A stretch of DNA of 64,000 nt from Candidatus Muiribacterium halophilum (GTDB lineage Bacteria > Muiribacteriota > Muiribacteriia > Muiribacteriales > Muiribacteriaceae): NCBI GenBank assembly GCA_023228995.1, contig JALOAD010000003.1, positions 62,001 to 126,000 on the forward strand. Reading direction: 5' to 3'. Of this stretch, positions 8,821-17,019 are shown one piece after another (positions within the stretch are counted from its first letter, which is position 1; each line of letters begins with the position of its first letter). The notes under the pieces are model-generated. The model had not been told where the DNA came from, made no database searches, and was given only the letters and a program-made list of their open reading frames with translations. The translations under genes were made by a program, and so were the position numbers.

Positions 8821-10085
8821 AACTTTCTCTTTTTATGTTTTTTAAAATGTCTAATAACTTCCTTTATCAGTTTAACTTTCTCTTTTTTTGCATTGTAATT
8901 ATTATGTATTATTATTATAATATCAGTTTTTATAGTGTTATCATATAATTCAGGTAATTTTCCGTTTAAATATGTATCCATAAAATAAAAAGGAAAAATT
9001 TTTATTTTCAATTTTTTTCTTTCAATAAAATCATAAAAGTTAAAATTCTTTCCTGTCCCACATCTAAACCCGGGAAACTTAGAAAATCCCATAGAATATT
9101 CATATTTTATACCTGCACTATTCAACATTCTCAACGTAAAAGGAACATTTATTCTTAAATAGTGTTGTCTACTATGCAATACCTCTCTTTTTATCGTTTT
9201 CTCTAAAACAAATTTTTCTTTTTTTATTTTTTTTATATTTAAAAATGTATTATAACTAGTATGTAATCCTACAATATGTCCACTACTTAAAACTTTATTA
9301 ATATATTTTTTTATTTTATTATTGAATTTTGGATACTTATTATTAAGATCAAATTCTGCTTCACGATTCACCATGAAAAAAAATATTGAGTTACTATTAT
9401 TTTTTTTACCTAATTTAATCAGTTTTTCATAAGTTACATATGATTTTTTTATATAGTTCTTAATTATATCAATTCTATTATTTTTTGAAGAAATTGGAAA
9501 AATATCTTTAATGGTATTATATGGATAATCAATATCATGTGTAAAAATCAGCTTAGACTTTTTTTCATATTTTTTTTCAATTACTGGAAATTTCAAATAA
9601 AAAAATAAAATATCTAAATAAAAATCAACAACAGGTATATTACAAAATTCATATTTTTTTGACAATGAATAATTCTCATCAAATCTCGCATGTATATCTT
9701 TTTTATTAACAGCAAATTCTTCCCAACGTGTAAGCATAAAAAATATTGATGATATAATATCCAATCCAATAAAAATCTCTTTATCTCCAAAATCCAGATT
9801 ATCATTTCCGTATATTATTGGAATTTTTTTCCCCTTATATTTAAAAAAACAGATATTTTGAGGTATATTATCAATTTGGTAATATATATCACAATCATTG
9901 AATTTCGAAAAAAATGCATCATTGATTATTATCTTTTTATCTTCAAATATCAATGTATAGTTTTTTTCTTCATTCAATTCAATATTATATTCAATTCCAA
10001 GGTTTTCCTTAAATATAAAATCAAATATATATTTTTTTTCTGATAAAAACTTATCTGCAGTTTGAATAACAACATAATTTTTCAT
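8805..10085 (-). CDS. Polysaccharide deacetylase-like protein (NodB-type fold)
   Basis: 426 residues. THDIDYPY near residue 183 gives the Asp-containing metal/catalytic motif of NodB-fold deacetylases, SGHIVGLHTSY the second His motif, and SRQHYLR plus GFRCGTG are typical of a large subgroup found in glycan clusters. The N-terminal 170 residues are a separate domain common to that subgroup. No signal peptide is visible, so it is probably cytoplasmic and may act on lipid- or nucleotide-linked sugars rather than finished polymer. Overlaps the upstream methyltransferase by 4 nt. Activity on N-acetyl groups is inferred from family membership. Confidence 0.75.
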   Translation of the reverse strand: MKNYVVIQTADKFLSEKKYIFDFIFKENLGIEYNIELNEEKNYTLIFEDKKIIINDAFFSKFNDCDIYYQIDNIPQNICFFKYKGKKIPIIYGNDNLDFGDKEIFIGLDIISSIFFMLTRWEEFAVNKKDIHARFDENYSLSKKYEFCNIPVVDFYLDILFFYLKFPVIEKKYEKKSKLIFTHDIDYPYNTIKDIFPISSKNNRIDIIKNYIKKSYVTYEKLIKLGKKNNSNSIFFFMVNREAEFDLNNKYPKFNNKIKKYINKVLSSGHIVGLHTSYNTFLNIKKIKKEKFVLEKTIKREVLHSRQHYLRINVPFTLRMLNSAGIKYEYSMGFSKFPGFRCGTGKNFNFYDFIERKKLKIKIFPFYFMDTYLNGKLPELYDNTIKTDIIIIIHNNYNAKKEKVKLIKEVIRHFKKHKKRKLCLNF

Positions 10086-11020
10086 TTTTTCAACTTTACA
10101 AGTATTCCATATTCTTCAGGAATATTTATTTTAATTCTTAAATTTTTAATAATATTAAAAACTATTGGAAAAAATATATTTTTCACGAGATTTTCAGGAA
10201 TATTTCTTAAATTTCTGTTTTTTTTCTTATTTTTTTTCAATAAAAATTTTCTTTTGTTTTTATTAAAAAATAGATAATTTAACGATTTTTTTAAATCTTT
10301 CTTTAGAACTACGATTTTTAATTTATATTTTTTATCAATCCAACATCTCAGTTTAACTGGATCAAATAAAATCGTTAAATCAGGTGGTAAAGTACCATTA
10401 ATCCATTTTCCATACAAAGCTGATACATTAGGAGCATTAAAAAACATTATACCTCCAGAATTAAGTTTATCGGCATAATATTCAATAAACTCTTTCGGAT
10501 TATCAACACATCCTATAGTACCGACATGATAAATAACATCAAATTTTTCATTATTATCCAATTCTTCTGTTTTTTTAAAAAATTTTTTTCCAAAGAAATG
10601 CTTTGCATTATCAATACAGTCCTGCGAAACATCTATTCCTAATATATTATATCCTTTAGCTATGAAAAAAGAAGTTAAATATCCATCTGAACAACCTATT
10701 TCAAGAATCTTAAGTTCACGATTATCCAGTTTTTCAATTTCATCCATGACAAATCTGTTTTTATAACTTTTACCTAATTCATTATATATTCTGTCAAAAT
10801 CACAGTTTTTAAAATGAACTGATATACTCTGTGCCAATATCACATGATTCTTATAAGTGGAATCTTTCATATTATGCAATTTTATATATATATTTCTATC
10901 ATAATCAGAGAATAATGAATTGCATTCAGGACATCTATATATATTCACAGAATAATCCTGATAACATCTAAAAAAATATCCTTCCTTTATATTTTTATAT
11001 CCACATACTCTACAGTTCAT
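10082..11020 (-). CDS. Class I SAM methyltransferase with N-terminal zinc ribbon
   Basis: 312 residues. It starts with a Cys4-type ribbon (CRVCG near residues 3-7, CPECNSLFSDY near 30-40), as in many sugar C- and O-methyltransferases of deoxysugar pathways. The SAM-binding loop LEIGCSDGYLTSFF lies near residue 105, with the acidic GID at the end of the second strand and an acceptor region VDNPKEFIEYYADKL. The C-terminus is Lys/Asn-rich. Probably methylates a sugar in the polymer; substrate unknown. 4-nt overlaps with both neighbours show it is inside the operon. Confidence 0.75.
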   Translation of the reverse strand: MNCRVCGYKNIKEGYFFRCYQDYSVNIYRCPECNSLFSDYDRNIYIKLHNMKDSTYKNHVILAQSISVHFKNCDFDRIYNELGKSYKNRFVMDEIEKLDNRELKILEIGCSDGYLTSFFIAKGYNILGIDVSQDCIDNAKHFFGKKFFKKTEELDNNEKFDVIYHVGTIGCVDNPKEFIEYYADKLNSGGIMFFNAPNVSALYGKWINGTLPPDLTILFDPVKLRCWIDKKYKLKIVVLKKDLKKSLNYLFFNKNKRKFLLKKNKKKNRNLRNIPENLVKNIFFPIVFNIIKNLRIKINIPEEYGILVKLKK

Positions 11021-12246
11021 ATTTTATCTCCATAAAGCTTAATAAACATTTTTATACTTCTGGAAATCTTTTTATTTATCATAGCATTGTACTTTTTCAT
11101 ATTTTTCACATAAATATCATGTCTTTCTTCAAGCTTATCAAAAATATCAACAAATTTATCATACGAATCATACTCGATAACAAATTCATTCATCTTGAAT
11201 TCATACATAATATCAACGTATTTTTTATGCCAACTAAGACATATAGTTGGAACATTTGTTGAAGTTGATGCAACAATACTATGATATCTTGCTCCAATAT
11301 GAATATATGCATTACTTATTAATGATTTCAGCATAATAACATCAAGATCTTCCTTTACAAGAAATAGGAAATCTTTTATATTTTCTTCTTCGGATAAAGA
11401 TTCAAATATTGATTTTGATATTAAATAATCACAATTCTCAACTTTATCCTGCTGTGAAAAATATGAATGAGGAACTAAAATAACATAATAACTTTTGTTA
11501 ATTAAATACCTTATGTAACTCTGAATCTTTCTTATATGATCTTCACCAGTCAATCTATATAAAACAAAACTCGGTGAAATAGTCACAATTTTTCTTTTCA
11601 AATCACAACCAAGTATATTTTTAATATAATCCTCACCTTCTCTTTTTCCAAATGGTAATTTAAATGCAATATCTGGAACATTTAATATATTCTTTTGACC
11701 AATCATTAAATCAACAATCATTCTCTTGGTCTCTATGCCACGGCAAAATATTAATCTCTGATGTTTTAAATCCCATTTTGCTAAAAATCTTACAAAATTG
11801 GGATTCAATGGGCCATAATTCTGAGACCATGCAAAAAAAGATTTTCTGAAAATAAGAAATTGCAGAAAATTAAAAAATCTCTGACTTCCCAACACATCAT
11901 ATATCTTTCCTTCAGGTTCTCCTACATAACTTATTCCTGAAAGATTCAATATAATATCAGCGGAATTATAAACACTGAAATATTTGAATATCTTCTTTAC
12001 CTGAACATAAAAATTCTTAAACAACACTTTAAAATAAAAATCACTTAATAAAACTCTCTTTACTATTTTAATATTATAAAATCTGGCTTTTTTTTCTTCC
12101 TCGCAGTAGTTTGAACCAGCAGGAACAGCTATTACAAATTCAACATCCTTTATTATTTTTTTCAATTCAGAAATTATAGAAATAGCCATTGCAGGACCAC
12201 CTTTATTTCCTACCAAACATAATCCCGTTATCAAAATTCTCTTCAT
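11017..12246 (-). CDS. Polysaccharide pyruvyl transferase family protein
   Basis: 409 residues, family length. The N-terminal ITGLCLVGNKGGPAMAISII and the C-terminal HIGARYHSIVASTSTNVPTI with CLSWHKKYVDIM are hallmarks of the CsaB/WcaK pyruvyl transferase family, which adds a ketal-linked pyruvate from phosphoenolpyruvate to a sugar residue. Pyruvylation adds negative charge to the surface polymer. Its upstream neighbour is an FrhB-like iron-sulfur protein, a pairing frequently seen in exopolysaccharide loci. AAGG-type ribosome-binding site before the ATG. Confidence 0.85.
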   Translation of the reverse strand: MKRILITGLCLVGNKGGPAMAISIISELKKIIKDVEFVIAVPAGSNYCEEEKKARFYNIKIVKRVLLSDFYFKVLFKNFYVQVKKIFKYFSVYNSADIILNLSGISYVGEPEGKIYDVLGSQRFFNFLQFLIFRKSFFAWSQNYGPLNPNFVRFLAKWDLKHQRLIFCRGIETKRMIVDLMIGQKNILNVPDIAFKLPFGKREGEDYIKNILGCDLKRKIVTISPSFVLYRLTGEDHIRKIQSYIRYLINKSYYVILVPHSYFSQQDKVENCDYLISKSIFESLSEEENIKDFLFLVKEDLDVIMLKSLISNAYIHIGARYHSIVASTSTNVPTICLSWHKKYVDIMYEFKMNEFVIEYDSYDKFVDIFDKLEERHDIYVKNMKKYNAMINKKISRSIKMFIKLYGDKI

Positions 12247-12249
12247 ATT

Positions 12250-13452
12250 CTACCTTATTATAATTTTATTCAATATTTTTTTTATAAAAAAACCAACCTT
12301 AAAAAAAACAAACAATATTTCACTTAAAAATATATTACCATTAAATAATAATTTAGGAATAATCTTCATAACATACCAATCATTAAATTTTATTATTTTT
12401 CTATCAATCTTATTTTTCAAAAGACTTCTGCTTAAATTTCCCAAAGCATATTTTTTACTCTGTGATCTTATAATATTCGAAAACTGAGCTTTCTTAAAAA
12501 AAAGGCTTCCATTATCTTTAATCATATCTTCAAATTCACTTTTTCTTATAATTATAAGATTAACTCCATTAATATTTTCTTTGTTATCCCAGCCATCACC
12601 AACAACAATATCACACTCTCTACCTAAATGATTATTGCAATATAAGCATGAATTATTAACAAGACACTGATCTGAAAAAAAACTGTTAAAAAATTTCTTT
12701 TCTCTTGAGACCACGAATTTTTCCTTATTTTTAAATCTAATTTCATTAATTCTTCCATTGCCATTACCGCGATACTTAATTTCCTTTATGTCAGACAACC
12801 TAATTTTATTTTTGTCAAATACGATTTTCAAATTATTTCTGTTAAAAGTATACCCACAAATAATACCCAGAAAAATTTTCACTCTATCTTCAAGATATTT
12901 ATATTCCGTTAATTTCAACGTATTGACAATAGATTTGATATGACAGGGCAATCCAATAATCATAAATTTTTTTTCACAATTATTTTTCAGTATTTTCAAT
13001 GCACCTGAAAAATCTATTGTATGATAGACAGAAGTTGGCATTCTCTTTAAATCATCGATATCATTATATAAATGCGTTTCATAATCAAGTGCATTCACAT
13101 GTCTAATCGATATAATCCCATCAATAATATTATTTTCCATAATATATTTTGAAAATTCATATATAAAACCACCTGATGATCTTCCAAGATTTACAATCTG
13201 ATTTTTTGAAAAAGAATAATATATACTTTTTATATTTCCAACATATTCTTTTTTATTTAATACCTCAAATTTAGAATTCGGACAAACTTTTAGACATCTT
13301 TTGTTAACACATTTCTTACATATATCCATATTCAAGATTTTCAGTTTCTGATTAAAACCACATAAATCTACAACTACATTACTACATACATTTGCACAGG
13401 CTCCACAAAAAATACAATTTGAATTTTTATAAGTATTATAGTAAACATTCAT
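12250..13452 (-). CDS. FrhB-like iron-sulfur flavoprotein (coenzyme F420 hydrogenase/dehydrogenase beta-subunit family)
   Basis: 400 residues. Two ferredoxin-type clusters at the N-terminus: CIFCGACANVC near residue 14 and CKKCVNKRCLKVCP near 41-56. Then the family's GRSSGGFIYEFSKY, a GLPCHIKSI segment, and late cysteines in CLYCNNHLGRECDIVVGDGW. Family members in polysaccharide loci are annotated as F420H2 dehydrogenase beta subunits, but the real electron carrier and substrate are not established, and this bacterium gives no sign of using F420. It lies 3 nt before the pyruvyl transferase gene, suggesting a joint redox-linked modification. Cytoplasmic. Confidence 0.8.
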   Translation of the reverse strand: MNVYYNTYKNSNCIFCGACANVCSNVVVDLCGFNQKLKILNMDICKKCVNKRCLKVCPNSKFEVLNKKEYVGNIKSIYYSFSKNQIVNLGRSSGGFIYEFSKYIMENNIIDGIISIRHVNALDYETHLYNDIDDLKRMPTSVYHTIDFSGALKILKNNCEKKFMIIGLPCHIKSIVNTLKLTEYKYLEDRVKIFLGIICGYTFNRNNLKIVFDKNKIRLSDIKEIKYRGNGNGRINEIRFKNKEKFVVSREKKFFNSFFSDQCLVNNSCLYCNNHLGRECDIVVGDGWDNKENINGVNLIIIRKSEFEDMIKDNGSLFFKKAQFSNIIRSQSKKYALGNLSRSLLKNKIDRKIIKFNDWYVMKIIPKLLFNGNIFLSEILFVFFKVGFFIKKILNKIIIR

Positions 13453-13454
13453 AA

Positions 13455-13865
13455 TTAAGATATTTTTTCAGACAACTCATAGATTTTCCTAATAATAAAT
13501 TCCATAAATAACCAATAATAATAAATTATCAGATTGAATCTCGTAATATTGATGAATTTAAATTTATTATCTGGCAATAATATGAATGTTTTTCTTTTTA
13601 AATTTCTTGCATAAGAATAAACATTCAAATACTTTGTTATATCATCACAATTCTGTGAAATAAAAACAAATTCATAAGAATTCTCTGCTTTAAATTGTAA
13701 AAACGGATTATATTTCAAATCTTTATTATTAATTACTTTATTTGCATTTAAACTTTCAAAATCCTTGTTTACTAAAACATCAACTTCAAATCGTTTTTTT
13801 AAAAATTTAAGATTATTTTCTATATTGATATTTCTAGCAGTTCCAATTAATAATACTTGTTTCAA
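13455..13865 (-). CDS. Unrecognised small protein, shared 'GTAR' domain family
   Basis: 136 residues, starting with TTG; a GAGG ribosome-binding site is 9 nt upstream inside the end of the preceding gene. It begins MKQVLLIGTARN, nearly the same as the protein at 2162-2569, and has the matching central VFISQN and LNVYSYA. The C-terminal 25 residues are hydrophobic and aromatic, perhaps a membrane-associated helix. No known family recognised. One of four copies of the domain in this operon; the other three start near 2569, 7879 and 8820. Confidence 0.6.
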   Translation of the reverse strand: MKQVLLIGTARNINIENNLKFLKKRFEVDVLVNKDFESLNANKVINNKDLKYNPFLQFKAENSYEFVFISQNCDDITKYLNVYSYARNLKRKTFILLPDNKFKFINITRFNLIIYYYWLFMEFIIRKIYELSEKIS

Positions 13866-13866
13866 A

Positions 13867-15291
13867 TTAAATTACCTCATAAATAACTATATTATGACTT
13901 CCAATAGGGAAAATTATCAGTTCTCTATTTAAAACATTAAACTCAACATTATTTATAATATATGGTATAAATATTTTATTCAGAATCTTTTTTTGCTTGA
14001 TGTCAAATAAATAGATTTCTCCTAAATAATCAGAATAAAACAAAAAAGTATCATTATCTATTTTTTTCAAAATAGATAAGCATAAATAATCACAAGATAT
14101 TATTTTGTTTTGTTCATGATCAAAAATATAATTTTTATAAAAATCTTTTAAATCATCATTTCTTACTAAAGAAAAATATTCTCCATTCATATCACAAGAA
14201 ATATAAGAAATCAATTTATCCGGATTTTTCAATTCAATTTTTATCTCAAGCTCAAATTCTGAATTCAATATAAAAATTTTATTTTTATATTGAAGACATA
14301 AGGATAAATTATTAACAAACATATTGTTTATCTTATTCTTTTCTAGAAAACTTATTGAAATTACATTAACTTTATTTTCAAGACTTATAACAACCAATTG
14401 ATTTCTTACATTATCTAAAAATACGATATTTTCGTTGTAATATACTCCAAATCTAAATTTGATTTCATCATTCATTTTAACTCGTTCAATCTTCTTATCA
14501 GATAAAATTAAAATAATGCCTTTTTCACATGCAATATAATAACTCATATTTTTTTCATTAAAAACGACAAAATACGGCTCAAATTCAAAAGGAATTTTTA
14601 TTTTATTTTTTATTTTATAAGGATTTTTTTGAAATTTCTCGGTTAAATTTTCATTAATAATATTTTTTCGAAACTTATTAGCATATTCTCTATACAATTC
14701 CATATTAAAATCTTTAGAATATTCTTTTAAAAATTTTTTATAAATATTATTTTTTTCTGAAACTGGAAATAAAGATTTGAGAAAATCAGTTTTATTACTA
14801 ATATAAACAAATTCATTTTTTTCTTTCAGAAAAAACTTAGAACCCAACTCAGAAAAATTATTTGGGTTCACTTTTACTGTCCTGAAATTTCTTTCATCCC
14901 ATATATATAATCCATCTTCTCTCAAAACCATATCTTTTGGAAAGAATAGTTTCAATTGTGTTAAAGTTGAATCTATATCTTTACCATCAAAATATCTTAA
15001 TTTGATCTCCTTAAGATAATCTTCCCAGTACTGTTTTTTGCCGTGAGAGGATTTGTATTGAAATTCTGGATATAAATAGACATCTATGCAAGAACCTTCG
15101 CAGTCAAGAGCATAATACTGATTTCTCTTCTCATCTATTACTATTTTGACATCTGAATAATATTTTTTATCTGATTCTACTTTTAATATATTGTCTTCAT
15201 AATATTTTAATGTAAAATCTTCAATTTCAATTTTTATATTATTTTTTTCAAAAACTGTCTCTTTTGGCCACTGTGCTAATAATTCCTGCAT
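13867..15291 (-). CDS. Hypothetical protein, possible beta-propeller
   Basis: 474 residues from the ATG at 15291, chosen because AGAGG stands 6 nt upstream; a GTG 12 codons earlier lacks such a site. I do not recognise the family. From about residue 240 the sequence is a run of short beta strands with alternating hydrophobic residues and turns (for example YYIACEKGIILILSD, NIVFLDNVRNQLVVIS, KIFILNSEFELEI, EIYLFDIKQKKIL), spaced as in WD40-like or NHL-like propellers, without canonical motifs. No signal peptide is seen. It is the first gene of the 15-kb polysaccharide operon, with a dispersed inverted repeat upstream. Confidence 0.55.
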   Translation of the reverse strand: MQELLAQWPKETVFEKNNIKIEIEDFTLKYYEDNILKVESDKKYYSDVKIVIDEKRNQYYALDCEGSCIDVYLYPEFQYKSSHGKKQYWEDYLKEIKLRYFDGKDIDSTLTQLKLFFPKDMVLREDGLYIWDERNFRTVKVNPNNFSELGSKFFLKEKNEFVYISNKTDFLKSLFPVSEKNNIYKKFLKEYSKDFNMELYREYANKFRKNIINENLTEKFQKNPYKIKNKIKIPFEFEPYFVVFNEKNMSYYIACEKGIILILSDKKIERVKMNDEIKFRFGVYYNENIVFLDNVRNQLVVISLENKVNVISISFLEKNKINNMFVNNLSLCLQYKNKIFILNSEFELEIKIELKNPDKLISYISCDMNGEYFSLVRNDDLKDFYKNYIFDHEQNKIISCDYLCLSILKKIDNDTFLFYSDYLGEIYLFDIKQKKILNKIFIPYIINNVEFNVLNRELIIFPIGSHNIVIYEVI

Positions 15292-15354
15292 TAAATTCCT
15301 CTCTTTCGAGTTTTTATAAAAATTCACCTATTATTTTTGAGAATCATAAAATCT

Positions 15355-15388
15355 GGATCCCGGTCCAGATTCTTCACCGGGATGACAG
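15355..15388. repeat. dRS3-like inverted repeat, copy 1
   Basis: Seven-base arms ATCCCGG (15357-15363) and CCGGGAT (15377-15383) separated by 13 nt and followed by GACAG. One of at least eight related elements in intergenic DNA of this window, here between the polysaccharide operon and the truncated regulator. Confidence 0.8.
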
Positions 15389-15505
15389 AATTACAACCCC
15401 TTAATCCCGGATTTACCCATCGCGACTCTTATAATAATACTAATGATATTTCTTTTATAATCTATATCGCCAGAGTTAAAGTTAAACTTTAATTTTCTGA
15501 GATTT

Positions 15506-15931
15506 TCATTTATTTATCTTCCATATTCCTATTTTATCAGATCCTGTTCTATAAAGAATCTTCAATTCCTGCATTTTTTTTATATTTCTTTCAACAGTTC
15601 TTTTATTCAATTTTATTTCAGAAGCAAGATGATTTATTGTTATTTTTGGATTTTCTTCTATTTTTTTTATTATCTTTACTTGATTATCAGATAATCTTAC
15701 ATCATTTACACCGGCATTTACACCGGCATTTACACCGGCATTTGTATTTTTTTTATCTTTATTATAATTTTTATCAAATAATGTTATATAAAATGAATTT
15801 TGAAAAAATTTAATTTCAGGTTCTGGTAACCCTGATTCTGCGAGAGAATTATATATTCTCTTAATTCCAGTTCCTAGTTTTTCTACATATATATCTGAAG
15901 ATTTAATAAAATCTAGTTCCTTTTCTAACAA
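15506..15931 (-). pseudogene. C-terminal part of an AlbA_2/HATPase_c_4-type transcriptional regulator
   Basis: 141 codons from a TTG with GGAGGAG upstream. The first 50 residues (VEKLGTGIKRIYN, GLPEPEI) are the end of the ATPase-like domain of a large family of putative regulators normally of about 400-500 residues, and the last 60 form a winged helix (ITINHLASEIKLNKRTVERNIKKM). The N-terminal AlbA-type domain and most of the ATPase-like domain are missing. The linker is encoded by three perfect 12-bp repeats (15708-15743, Asn-Ala-Gly-Val). A good ribosome-binding site and a TATAAT box mean the fragment may still be expressed as a small DNA-binding protein. Confidence 0.65.
15708..15743. repeat. 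Three perfect 12-bp tandem repeats inside the truncated regulator
   Basis: Unit acaccggcattt repeated three times without mismatch. It keeps the reading frame and encodes the interdomain linker on the minus strand, so copy number may vary without frameshift. Confidence 0.9.
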
Positions 15932-15954
15932 AAATCTCCTCCAATTAAATTCTC

Positions 15955-15983
15955 ATTATATCATAAAGTTAAATACAGTTCAC
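15955..15983 (-). promoter_or_regulatory. Candidate sigma-70 promoter for the truncated regulator
   Basis: On the minus strand a perfect TATAAT (15955-15960) is preceded at 17 nt by GTGAAC, a weak match to TTGACA, and followed by GGAGGAG and a TTG start. The -10 is strong, the -35 is not. Confidence 0.4.
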
Positions 15984-15986
15984 TAT

Positions 15987-16982
15987 TCACACTATCTCAT
16001 CTTTTCTTATATTTCTTGTTGCTTTTCTACCAAGCATAAATTCATAATGTTCTGGTTCTATTCCAATTCCTGGTCTTTTTAATCCTATATTTTTTTTTGT
16101 TAATATTTCCCCTTCTTTTATATCTTTTAATGCTACAACACTTCTTCTAAATCCTTTTCTTTTTTCTAATTCTTCTTCTGATACTTCTCTTTCAAAAAGT
16201 CCAAGCATAATAGGAATTTCCGAACTTCTATGAACAAGTTCTGACATTTCAAATATATCTGATGATATTGAATGATCCCAACCTTCCATTCCTTTATCAA
16301 GAGTAAAATGCCTTTCAATTACACAAGCACCTAGACTTACTGCATAAAGACATGGATAAATATCTTTTGAATGATCTGAATATCCTACTGGAATATCAAA
16401 TATATCCATTAAATACTGTATGTTTTTAAGATTAAGATTTTCTATTGATGGTGGATAATCTGAAACACAATGTAAAAGTGTGATTTCTTCATTTCCTGTA
16501 TCTCTTATTGTTTGAATTGCTCTGGCTATTTCCCATGTATGTGCAAATCCTGTTGAAAGAATAATTGGTAATCCTTTTTCACCTATATATTTTAAAAATG
16601 GATAATTGTTTACATCCATTGAAGCTACTTTGATAAAAGGGACTTCCAGTTCCACAAGAAGATCGACTTCTTTTTCTGAAAACGGTGTTGCACAAAATAT
16701 TATGTCTTTTTTATAGCAGTATTCAGCAAGTTCTCTGTAATCTTTTTCTGTTAAAGAATAATCTTCAAGTCCTTTTTTAAATAAATCATTGTCTTTAAGA
16801 AATTCTTCTGAATAAAGGGAGTTTTTTGTCCAAGTCTGAAATTTAACAGCATGAGCTCCTGCCTGCTTTGCTCCATCTATCATTCTTTTGGCAAGTTTTA
16901 TATCTCCATTATGATTTACACCTATTTCGGCGATAATAAATGGTTCATTATAATTATCTATTTCATACTGATTTATAAACAT
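15987..16982 (-). CDS. neuB: N-acetylneuraminate synthase family protein
   Basis: 331 residues with AGGAG 5 nt before the ATG. NeuB-type enzymes condense an N-acyl-hexosamine with phosphoenolpyruvate to a nine-carbon sialic acid (Neu5Ac, legionaminic or pseudaminic acid). Visible signatures: IIAEIGVNHNGD near residue 17, AVKFQTW, TLLHCVSDYP, GYSDHS and VIERHFTLDK, then a C-terminal SAF (antifreeze-like) domain with SVVALKDIKEGEIL and LKRPGIGI. Length and domain order are complete. No CMP-sialate synthetase or N-acyl-sugar 2-epimerase dedicated to this pathway lies next to it. The exact sugar cannot be decided from the sequence. Confidence 0.85.
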   Translation of the reverse strand: MFINQYEIDNYNEPFIIAEIGVNHNGDIKLAKRMIDGAKQAGAHAVKFQTWTKNSLYSEEFLKDNDLFKKGLEDYSLTEKDYRELAEYCYKKDIIFCATPFSEKEVDLLVELEVPFIKVASMDVNNYPFLKYIGEKGLPIILSTGFAHTWEIARAIQTIRDTGNEEITLLHCVSDYPPSIENLNLKNIQYLMDIFDIPVGYSDHSKDIYPCLYAVSLGACVIERHFTLDKGMEGWDHSISSDIFEMSELVHRSSEIPIMLGLFEREVSEEELEKRKGFRRSVVALKDIKEGEILTKKNIGLKRPGIGIEPEHYEFMLGRKATRNIRKDEIV

Positions 16983-17019
16983 AAAATCTCCTATTTTTTA
17001 TATAAAATTATTTTACATT

